From contig NZ_RCDA01000001.1 in the NCBI RefSeq assembly GCF_003664325.1, positions 1,676,866-1,740,865 on the forward strand: DNA of 64,000 bases. Direction: 5' to 3'. Source of the DNA: Alkalispirillum mobile. Lineage in GTDB: Bacteria; Pseudomonadota; Gammaproteobacteria; Nitrococcales; Halorhodospiraceae. Shown here in pieces: positions 57,126 through 64,000 of the stretch (positions are counted from its first letter, which is position 1; each line of letters starts with the position of its first letter). The position numbers were made by a program, and so were the translations under genes. The notes beneath the pieces are model-generated. The model was not told the origin of the DNA. It saw only the letters and a list, made by a program, of their open reading frames with translations, and searched no databases.

Positions 57126-58696
57126 GGCAGGTCCCCGTCCAATTGCAGTTGCCGGCACTTGTGAGCCAGTGTCCGCTTCGGCAGACCCAGGCTAAGCGCC
57201 GCCTTGGCACGATTGCCGTTGAACTGGCGCAGCTTTTCGCGGATCAACCGGGCTTCGTAGGCGCGCACCACCTCGCGCAGGTTGAAGGCCGCCCCCCAGG
57301 ATTCAATCCCGGAGGGGGATTCTGGCGGAGCAGTCTGGGGCAGCAACTCGGGGCCGATCGGCTGACCAACCGGCGCCATGGCACAGGCGTACTCCACCTG
57401 GTTCCGCAGTTCACGCACATTGCCTGGGAAGTCGCCAGAGGCGAGGTGGGCCAACGCCGAAGGGCTCAGGCTCGTGGTTGGTCGACCCTCCCGGGCGGCA
57501 TAAGAAACCGCAAAGTGCTCGGCAAGCTCCGGGATGTCCTCCCGGCGATCCCGCAGAGGCGGCACGCTGAGCGGGAACTGGTTCAGCCGATAGTAGAGAT
57601 CAGCCCGGAACTGCCGTTCGCGGATCAGCTTCACCAGTGGCTGATGGCTCGCGGAGACCAACCGAATGTCTGCATGCCTTTCTCGACCCCCACCCAGCGG
57701 CCGGTACCGGCCACTCTCAAGCACCCGCAACAGCTTGGCCTGCAATGCGGGCGGCATGTCGCCGATCTCGTCCAGGAAAAGCGTGCCACCGTCAGCAGCC
57801 GACAGCAGCCCTGCGCGATCGCGGGTGGCTGCGGAGTGCGCCCCGCGCACGTGACCGAAAAGCTCGGACTCCAGCAGGGTCTCGGGGATGGCTGCGCAAT
57901 TGATCGCCACGAATGGGCCATCGCGCCGTGCCGAACAACGATGCAGGGCACGCGCCACGCATTCCTTGCCGGTGCCCGTCTCACCTTGCAACAGCACCGC
58001 CAGGCCGGTGTCCGCGGCACGCACCAGCCGCTCCCGCAGGCGCACCATTGCCGGCGAGTGGCCAATCAGCTCCCGAGCCAGTGAGTCAGCCAGCGCGTGG
58101 GAGCGCTGATCCTCACGCAGTCGGCGCAGGGAGTCACGAAGATTCTGATCCTGCCGGTGTGATCGATCCTGTGCCAACAGCCGGTACCAGAGATGGCAGA
58201 GCAGACGCTCCAGTGCGGCAAAATCGGCACTGCCCTGCAGCGCGGCCAACGTGGCCCGGGAACCCGCCATTCCCCAAACTCCCAGCCAGTCGTACGGTGC
58301 ACCGGGTGCCCGCAGCGGGCGACAGTGCAGATCCCAATCCCCTCGCAGATTGGCGGCCTCAGCCAGAAAATCCGGGTGGTTCATGCGACCGCGCAGGGCA
58401 TTGACCCGACCAAGCAGCGGCGTACCACTGCGAATCACGTGGGCGAAAGGGTGACGAAAATCGTCGCAACGGTAGACTGTATCCGAACCATCTGCGCAGA
58501 GCCTTCGACCGTCGGAGTCCAGCGCCAGACAGCGGACCCAAGGCAAACCGGCGGTCCTCGCGAGTAGCCTGCAGGCATTACGGCGCACCTGTGCCGGAGA
58601 TGAGCTCTCGACCAGCGGCAGGATCGAGGCGAACCCGGTCAGCGCCGGTACAAGGCGCTCGCCATCTGTGACTGGCGTCCCCCCCACCATAATCAC
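57122..58696 (-). CDS. vasH: VasH-type sigma-54-dependent activator with aberrant GAFTGA loop
   Basis: The protein has 524 residues. The N-terminal GAF-like sensor (1-200) precedes an AAA+ sigma-54-activator domain with Walker A GETGTGKE (238-245) and Walker [13 protein letters not shown]. The C-terminal Fis-type HTH is present ([20 protein letters not shown]). The sigma-54-contact loop, normally GAFTGA, reads GAHSAA at 285-290 (in [17 protein letters not shown]). Three of six positions are changed, so activator function may be altered. It sits inside the tss operon, overlapping clpV and tagO by four bases each, and is the natural candidate to drive hcp. Confidence 0.9.
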   Translation of the reverse strand: MIMVGGTPVTDGERLVPALTGFASILPLVESSSPAQVRRNACRLLARTAGLPWVRCLALDSDGRRLCADGSDTVYRCDDFRHPFAHVIRSGTPLLGRVNALRGRMNHPDFLAEAANLRGDWDLHCRPLRAPGAPYDWLGVWGMAGSRATLAALQGSADFAALERLLCHLWYRLLAQDRSHRQDQNLRDSLRRLREDQRSHALADSLARELIGHSPAMVRLRERLVRAADTGLAVLLQGETGTGKECVARALHRCSARRDGPFVAINCAAIPETLLESELFGHVRGAHSAATRDRAGLLSAADGGTLFLDEIGDMPPALQAKLLRVLESGRYRPLGGGRERHADIRLVSASHQPLVKLIRERQFRADLYYRLNQFPLSVPPLRDRREDIPELAEHFAVSYAAREGRPTTSLSPSALAHLASGDFPGNVRELRNQVEYACAMAPVGQPIGPELLPQTAPPESPSGIESWGAAFNLREVVRAYEARLIREKLRQFNGNRAKAALSLGLPKRTLAHKCRQLQLDGDLP

Positions 58697-61302
58697 ACCA
58701 CCTCGGCCCGAAACGCACCGCTGTCCTGGTCCACTGCTAGCACCAGGCGCTGGAGCGTGGCTTTGCGAGCCCTGTGCTCGAGCAGGGTTCGGGAAACAGG
58801 TGGCAAGAGCTCACCCTCTATTATGGCGTCGAGCATGCGAGCGCCATTCTCCTGCTGCGTCGCGCGCTGACAAATGGCAGCAGAAAGTTCCGGGTCCAGT
58901 TCCACCTCTGCCTCTGCATGCCGATGCCGAATCCGTGCAACCAGGCCTGCCAGGCGTGCGGTGACAATCTGTTCCAGGACAGCCCGGGGCAGGGGGCGGA
59001 AGGGCACAACCGTCATCCGCGCCAATAGCGCGGGCTTGAAAAAGTCCGCCAACAGGGGGTGAAGGGCCCGGTCCAGGGACTCGGCCCCACCGCGATGACG
59101 CAGTATCTGCTCCTGACCCAGGTTGGACGTCAGGAAAAACACCGCGTTGCGGCAGTCGATGCGTCGCCCTTCCCCATCCGCCAACTCCCCCTTGTCGAAC
59201 ACCTGGTAAAAGAGATTGAGTACGTCCGGATGGGCCTTCTCGGCCTCGTCGAGCAGCACCACGGAGTAGGGCCGCTGGCGCAACGCCTCGGTAAGCAAAC
59301 CGCCCTCGCCGAAGCCCACGTACCCGGGCGGAGCTCCGATCAGGCGCGCCACACTGTGCTTCTCCTGGTACTCCGAGAGATTCACGGTGGTAAGGAACGA
59401 CCGGCCACCATAGAGCTGCTCGGCCAGCTGGTGCACGGTTTCCGTTTTTCCTACGCCGCTGGGCCCGACCAGCAGGAAGGCACCCGTAGGCCGGTCCGGG
59501 CGACGAAGGTCAGCGCGGGCGGTAAGCAAGTGGCGGTGAATGCGGGCTATGGCCTCATCCTGACCCTTGATCTCCTCACCGAGCAGGTCTGGCAGGCAGG
59601 CCAGGCGACTGAATTCGTCGCGGCTCATGCGATTCACCGGCACACCGGTCCAGTCCTCGATAACCCGGGCAACTTGAGGCGCCTCCACCGTGGCATTGAC
59701 GAGGGTGAAGCGCGACTGAAGTGAAGCCAGCGCCTCCTCTTGCCGGGCCAGCTCCGCGATCAGGGCCTCCCGATCCACATCGGCCATCGGGGGTTCGGAG
59801 AGCAGCCGCCGGTGGGAGGCCACAATGGCGTCGACTTGCTCGCGCTGCGCCTGCCAGGCGGACGCCAGCTCGGTGCGCCGCGCACAGAGGGACTCGCGGT
59901 GCTGGTCCAGGGCCTCCCGACGCTCGACGGTGGTGGTCCGGCCCAGTAGCGTCTCACGCGCCACCTGGGCTACCTCCCGCTCCACGGCGGCCAGTTCACT
60001 CTCAAGGTGAGCCAGTTGACGAGGAGGGGCCTGCAACGCCTGGGAGACTCTGGCGCAAGCGGTGTCCAGCACGTCGATGGCCTTGTCCGGGAGTTGTCGC
60101 CCGGCCAGATATCGAGCCGAGAGTTCCGCCGCTGCCCGGAGGGCGCTATCCCCGATCAACACGCCATGGCTACGCTCGTAGGCATCGCGCAGGCCGCGGA
60201 GAATCACCAGCGCTTGCGCAGGGTCAGGCTCAGCCACGGCCACGGGTTGGAAGCGTCGCGTGAGGGCCGGATCCTTCTCAAAATACTGCTTGTACTCCCG
60301 CCAGGTGGTGGCGGCAATGGTGCGCAGTTCCCCCCGTGCCAGGGCGGGTTTGAGCAGATTGGCGGCATCTCCCCCGCCAGCAGGGTTGCCGGCACCGATG
60401 AGCGTGTGGGCCTCATCAATGAACAGCAGGACGGGGTGAGTGGCTTCGCGGGCTTCGTTCACCACGGCCTTGAGCCGCTTTTCGAACTCGCCCTTTACCG
60501 CGGCGCCGGCCTGCAGCGCCCCCAGGTCCAACACCCGCAGGTCCACTCCCCGCAATACCCCGGGCACCTGGTCGGCCACGATACGGGCGGCCAGTCCCTC
60601 GACCAGCGCGCTCTTACCGACCCCCGCGTCGCCGACAATAATCGGGTTGTTTTTCCGCCGCCGGGCCAGGATATCGACCACCTGGTCGATCTCATGATCC
60701 CGGCACAGCACCGGGTCGAGCTCCCCCTGCTTGGCCTGCCAGGTCAATGAGTGGCTGAACCGAGCGAGGGCGCTGTCGGACCCGCCAACGGCGGGCGATC
60801 CTTTGTCATGCCGGGCCGGCTCCGTTTGCTCGGCGGACCCGGCAGTCAGCACACTGAAACGCTGCAGCAACGCGTGGCGATCGAGCACTACTAACCGGCG
60901 GGCGCAATCGCCCCCCAGGTAGCGGTCCGGCTGGTGAAGCAGTGCGAGCAGGATCGGGCCGCTGCGCAGGTTGGTGTGCTCCAGTTCGGTGCTGGCCAGC
61001 AGCCACGCATCCTGCAACAGCGCGACCAACAGCGGGGAGAAGCCAGGCGTCTGATCGTCCGCCGGGACCAGCGGGGCAGCATCGGCCAGAATCCGGCTGC
61101 GCAGCGCCGCGGGATCGAGGCCGGAGTCCGCCAACAGCCCCCGAACATCGCTCAGCGGTTGCTCCAGGAGCGCTCCCAACAGATGACCAGCGCGCACCTC
61201 CGGGGCCCGGTGCTCGATGGCAAGGCCGGCAGCAGCTTCTAGTGCCTCACGGGTCATTGGGTGAAGGCGTCGAATCAAAGCGCTCAATGTGACTTTGAGC
61301 AT
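58693..61302 (-). CDS. clpV: ClpV/TssH, AAA+ ATPase of the type VI system
   Basis: The protein has 869 residues. Clp N-domain repeats fill about 1-150. Nucleotide domain 1 has Walker [10 protein letters not shown] (224-232) and [12 protein letters not shown]; the middle coiled coil follows (about 410-530); domain 2 has [32 protein letters not shown] and [13 protein letters not shown]. The latter segments are typical of ClpV rather than ClpB. ClpV disassembles contracted TssBC sheath. It lies 3 bp after tssL. Confidence 0.96.
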   Translation of the reverse strand: MLKVTLSALIRRLHPMTREALEAAAGLAIEHRAPEVRAGHLLGALLEQPLSDVRGLLADSGLDPAALRSRILADAAPLVPADDQTPGFSPLLVALLQDAWLLASTELEHTNLRSGPILLALLHQPDRYLGGDCARRLVVLDRHALLQRFSVLTAGSAEQTEPARHDKGSPAVGGSDSALARFSHSLTWQAKQGELDPVLCRDHEIDQVVDILARRRKNNPIIVGDAGVGKSALVEGLAARIVADQVPGVLRGVDLRVLDLGALQAGAAVKGEFEKRLKAVVNEAREATHPVLLFIDEAHTLIGAGNPAGGGDAANLLKPALARGELRTIAATTWREYKQYFEKDPALTRRFQPVAVAEPDPAQALVILRGLRDAYERSHGVLIGDSALRAAAELSARYLAGRQLPDKAIDVLDTACARVSQALQAPPRQLAHLESELAAVEREVAQVARETLLGRTTTVERREALDQHRESLCARRTELASAWQAQREQVDAIVASHRRLLSEPPMADVDREALIAELARQEEALASLQSRFTLVNATVEAPQVARVIEDWTGVPVNRMSRDEFSRLACLPDLLGEEIKGQDEAIARIHRHLLTARADLRRPDRPTGAFLLVGPSGVGKTETVHQLAEQLYGGRSFLTTVNLSEYQEKHSVARLIGAPPGYVGFGEGGLLTEALRQRPYSVVLLDEAEKAHPDVLNLFYQVFDKGELADGEGRRIDCRNAVFFLTSNLGQEQILRHRGGAESLDRALHPLLADFFKPALLARMTVVPFRPLPRAVLEQIVTARLAGLVARIRHRHAEAEVELDPELSAAICQRATQQENGARMLDAIIEGELLPPVSRTLLEHRARKATLQRLVLAVDQDSGAFRAEVV

Positions 61303-61305
61303 TCG

Positions 61306-62115
61306 CTACTTCCCTGTCTGTTCAATGATTTGACTTAACAATCCCGTAACCTCCGCGGCCTGTTGATCGAGGGACCAGGACATCGCCAGGTACAGGCCGA
61401 CGGCCACCAGCCCGAACAGACCGTATATCAGCCAGAGCGGGATCCCCGTACCGGAATGACTGCCACTGCGCGTGATATGGCGCTCCGGCTCCGTCAATCC
61501 CTCGTTATCAACGCCCTGCAGACTGGACAGCTGGTCGCCCAGCGCACGGACGATGCGCTGGTACTCATCTTGTCCACCGGGTTGAATGCGATAACGCCCC
61601 TTGAAGCCGAGGCAGAGGCAGAGATAGATGAAAGTCAGTAACGATTCATAACGCTTTGGCTCCTGTTGAAGTCGGGCGAGTATGGAGAAGACCTTTTCCC
61701 CACCCCAGGTTTCGTCGTGGAATCGGGACAACAGTGAGTACCGGGACCAGTTGCTCTGCCGCCCCCATTCGGTACCCATTACCGCCTCATCAACGAAGGC
61801 ACACAGCACGTAGCGGAAGGCCAGCAGCGTGGACTGATCGTAGCCCTGCCCGGTCAACTCCTGCTGAATGGCCTGGATTTCCTCCACCACCTGTTGGTAA
61901 AGCCCGGCGACGTTATCGAGGGTCGTCAAATCGCGGGCACGAATCACCATACCGAGCAACGGATTGGCAGCATCCACAAACGGATTGAGGTGGTATCCGC
62001 GCAGCCGGAAGCCCGACGGCGCCTCCACGGTGCGAGGCTGGGGACGGTCGGCCGCAAGTCTTCCTTGGCCGATCGGTGGGGCCGTTGCAGCAGGCTCCTG
62101 TACTGAAATCGCCAT
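61306..62115 (-). CDS. tssL: TssL/DotU, type VI inner-membrane protein
   Basis: ATG 62115, with AGGAG seven bases upstream, gives 269 residues and starts two bases after the tssK stop. The cytoplasmic hook domain has NPLLGMVIRARDLTTLD, YVLCAFVDEAVMGTEWG and IYLCLCLGFKGRYRI, all TssL/DotU signatures. One C-terminal helix (LWLIYGLFGLVAVGLYLAMS) anchors it. There is no C-terminal OmpA peptidoglycan-binding domain, so wall binding must come from another protein. It binds TssM, TssK and the baseplate. Confidence 0.95.
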   Translation of the reverse strand: MAISVQEPAATAPPIGQGRLAADRPQPRTVEAPSGFRLRGYHLNPFVDAANPLLGMVIRARDLTTLDNVAGLYQQVVEEIQAIQQELTGQGYDQSTLLAFRYVLCAFVDEAVMGTEWGRQSNWSRYSLLSRFHDETWGGEKVFSILARLQQEPKRYESLLTFIYLCLCLGFKGRYRIQPGGQDEYQRIVRALGDQLSSLQGVDNEGLTEPERHITRSGSHSGTGIPLWLIYGLFGLVAVGLYLAMSWSLDQQAAEVTGLLSQIIEQTGK

Positions 62116-62117
62116 AA

Positions 62118-63455
62118 TCAACTCCTGATGGCCCAGAACTGAATGTCCAGTCCGGGAAACTCACCACCGAGGTGGAATGCGAAGCCCCCCGAGCCGGTCA
62201 GCATTTCCCAGGTCTCACTGCGCTGGTCCAGTTGGAAGTAGACATGGCTCGCGTGGTAAGGCAACTGTCGAGGGGCTACGGGCAGGGGCGTAAGCGGTAT
62301 ACCGGGTAGTTGCAGGCTCACCAGGTCACGAATTCGTTCAATGCTGGCGACCTTGACCTGCTGCACAAAGCGCCGGCGCAACGTCTCAACCGGCAGGTCC
62401 GCATGCACGGCGACGATAAATTGGGCGTGCTCGAGTAGCGCACGGTCATTCAACGGGGCGACCATGAGCCCGTAGTGGTGATCCTCCAGGGGAATGGCCA
62501 CGGCGCGGGCCTCAAGCACAGTGGATAGCGCTTGGCGCAGCCCCTGCATCAGCGCGCGGAAGGCGGCATCGGGGGCGTCGTGATCGTAGGCCGGGTGACT
62601 GCTTGGCAGTCGCGACTGATCGGTGAATGTGGCCAGCTCACCGCACGCCTCAAGCAGGTGGCTATAAAGCGTCTCCGGGTGCAGCCGACGGTGCTGAAGC
62701 AGATGCTGGAAACGCGGCTGCAACCGGTTCAGCAGTTGTAACAGCATGAAGTCGGAGACGTCGGCCACTCCGGCCTGCTGGGGGGCGGCCAGCCGCTGGG
62801 CAATAGCGCGCGCCCGCGTCTGCATCAAACCGGCTACCTCACCGATGAAGCGTTGCAGCCCCGGGACAACGCGGGTGGTCAACGCCGTCGGGATGAAGTG
62901 CGGATCCAGTACCAGGGCACCGTCCGGGCGCCGCGCCTGGATGCGCGCCACTGCCAGGCAGGCGTAGCCACTGCGGTCGTCGCGCTCCAGCAACAGCCGC
63001 GGTGCGGCCCGGGCCACGGCCATCTCGGTGACATCGCCCGGGTGAGAATGCAGATCACGGATCTGCCGTCGGTGCAGACGGTACCGGCTGTCCGCCTGGG
63101 GGGCATCCTCCTCGCCCACTTCTGCCACGCCATCACCGGCGAGTGGCAACCCCAGGTAGACCCGCTGATCGGCGATCCCCGCCTCTTCCACGACCAGCGG
63201 TGCGGGTGCCAGGTCGTCGCCGGGCAGGTCGAAGGCGGTGCCGTCTGGCATGACCCCTCGGGCGCAAATCAGCGCAATCCGACCAAACCCGAGGAACTCA
63301 CTGTTAATGTCGAGCTCCAGGAAGCCATGGGCATAACCACTTACCCCCTGCAAACGCAGGTCAAGCAGACCCTCGAGACTGCGCTGTTGCTGCTGGAAGT
63401 GCTGAGGTTTGATAAACGCGCCTTCGCGCCAGACCACTCGGTTTCGGCTCACCAT
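62118..63455 (-). CDS. tssK: TssK, type VI baseplate protein
   Basis: ATG 63455 (MVSRNRVVWREGAFIKPQHF) gives 445 residues, the family size; the longer frame overlaps tssJ and is rejected. QHFQQQQRSLEGLL and the late YHASHVYFQLDQRSETWEML are typical of TssK. The protein is a trimer linking the baseplate to TssL/TssM. Its ATG overlaps the tssJ stop by one base, so translation is coupled. Confidence 0.94.
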   Translation of the reverse strand: MVSRNRVVWREGAFIKPQHFQQQQRSLEGLLDLRLQGVSGYAHGFLELDINSEFLGFGRIALICARGVMPDGTAFDLPGDDLAPAPLVVEEAGIADQRVYLGLPLAGDGVAEVGEEDAPQADSRYRLHRRQIRDLHSHPGDVTEMAVARAAPRLLLERDDRSGYACLAVARIQARRPDGALVLDPHFIPTALTTRVVPGLQRFIGEVAGLMQTRARAIAQRLAAPQQAGVADVSDFMLLQLLNRLQPRFQHLLQHRRLHPETLYSHLLEACGELATFTDQSRLPSSHPAYDHDAPDAAFRALMQGLRQALSTVLEARAVAIPLEDHHYGLMVAPLNDRALLEHAQFIVAVHADLPVETLRRRFVQQVKVASIERIRDLVSLQLPGIPLTPLPVAPRQLPYHASHVYFQLDQRSETWEMLTGSGGFAFHLGGEFPGLDIQFWAIRS

Positions 63456-64000
63456 CAGTCCTCGTCCTTGAGTTCGGCCTCGTGCCGGCGCAGGCGCACC
63501 AGAAAATGATAATCCTGACCGCGCGATTGCACCCGCAGGACCTTCTTCCACTGCGCCCGGTCCGGCTCCGCGTAGTAGGCGACCACGCCCAGGTAGCGGC
63601 TGTCGCTGTCCAGAGCCTCCAACTGGAAGACCTTGAACTGCCCGGGTAGCAAGGTGAAGTCGTCATGACTCAGGTAGTTAGTACCCAGAGCGTCCTCCAG
63701 GTCACCCTCCAACTCGTCGTAGTCGGCCGCCATCAGCATGGAGTCATCCTTGAGTTGCAGGACACGAAACATCAGCGGCGTACCCTCATCGAGCGCATTA
63801 GGGTTGACGTCCTCGTCCGCCAGGAGGCTCAGACTTGCCGTGGAGGGGCGGTCTTCGGGGTGGCCAACCGGCGTCGAGGGGTCCCAGATCACCTGCCCCA
63901 ATTTGCCAGCCGTCTCCAGCGGTGCGGCGCACCCCGAGCCCCCGAAGATGACCATCAGGCATAGCAACCCGAGCAGCCCGCGCCCATTCTGGCACCGCTT
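63455..64000 (-). CDS. tssJ: TssJ outer-membrane lipoprotein, 5' end outside the window
   Basis: The frame stays open to base 64000, so the start is just beyond the window; about 181 codons remain. The visible N terminus, GLLGLLCLMVIFGGSGC, is a lipoprotein signal with lipobox Cys after GGSG. The rest has the TssJ beta-sandwich pattern (TPLMFRVLQLKDDSMLMAAD, FTLLPGQFKVFQLEALD, YLGVVAYYAEPDRAQWKKV). TssJ anchors TssM at the outer membrane. Confidence 0.92.
   Translation of the reverse strand, partial: KRCQNGRGLLGLLCLMVIFGGSGCAAPLETAGKLGQVIWDPSTPVGHPEDRPSTASLSLLADEDVNPNALDEGTPLMFRVLQLKDDSMLMAADYDELEGDLEDALGTNYLSHDDFTLLPGQFKVFQLEALDSDSRYLGVVAYYAEPDRAQWKKVLRVQSRGQDYHFLVRLRRHEAELKDED

Overview
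This is a high-GC window with dense, short-gap operons, from a gammaproteobacterium. The evidence is a ubiE-ubiJ-ubiB run and ubiK for ubiquinone, an RfaH paralogue of NusG, the order dapF-DUF484-xerC, hslVU, glnK-amtB, and a type VI secretion cluster with a VasH-type regulator. The gene set and base composition resemble Ectothiorhodospiraceae (Alkalilimnicola/Halorhodospira-like), but no 16S gene is present, so this is an inference.

Bases 1-11124 look like the end of an exopolysaccharide locus. They hold a truncated nucleotide-sugar dehydrogenase, an exported parallel beta-helix protein ending in CAPCH, a very large VanZ/O-antigen-polymerase fusion, a methyltransferase and a GDP-mannose enzyme (manC). 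Embedded there (6732-9675) is a compact cassette: a Tat-exported protein, a PqqD-like chaperone, an HPr-kinase-like kinase and a nucleotidyltransferase. The last three match the poorly characterised HPr-rel-A set and also the tailoring genes seen in some lasso-peptide clusters. This is the best candidate for an undescribed system.

Bases 11152-28467 are mostly housekeeping: trypsin-like protease, CorA, L,D-transpeptidase, MoeB/ThiF, SirB2, RfaH, an MFS carrier, a ferric-reductase-like flavoprotein, tRNA-Gly(CCC), a YdjM-like membrane protein, a TetR regulator, ilvA, rpiA, argB, a membrane-anchored cytochrome c, comM and ubiK. Bases 28499-30421 are a nitrogen-control unit: NtrC-like sites, a sigma-54 promoter, glnK, amtB and a strong terminator. 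Next come a giant BTAD/pseudo-cyclase/ATPase/TPR regulator divergent from fetAB, a zinc-ribbon RDD protein, a GGDEF-EAL protein, and the polyamine pair speE/speA.

From 42199 to 50162 one strand carries ubiB-ubiJ-ubiE-DUF971-hslU-hslV and then xerC-DUF484-dapF. From 50247 to the window end, also on the minus strand, is part of a type VI secretion system: PAAR, hcp, tssM, tssA, tagO/vasI, vasH, clpV, tssL, tssK and a tssJ cut by the window edge. hcp has its own sigma-54 promoter, IHF-like site and upstream repeats. The only visible candidate activator, VasH, has an aberrant GAFTGA loop (GAHSAA). The sheath (tssBC), baseplate and vgrG genes are not in the window.
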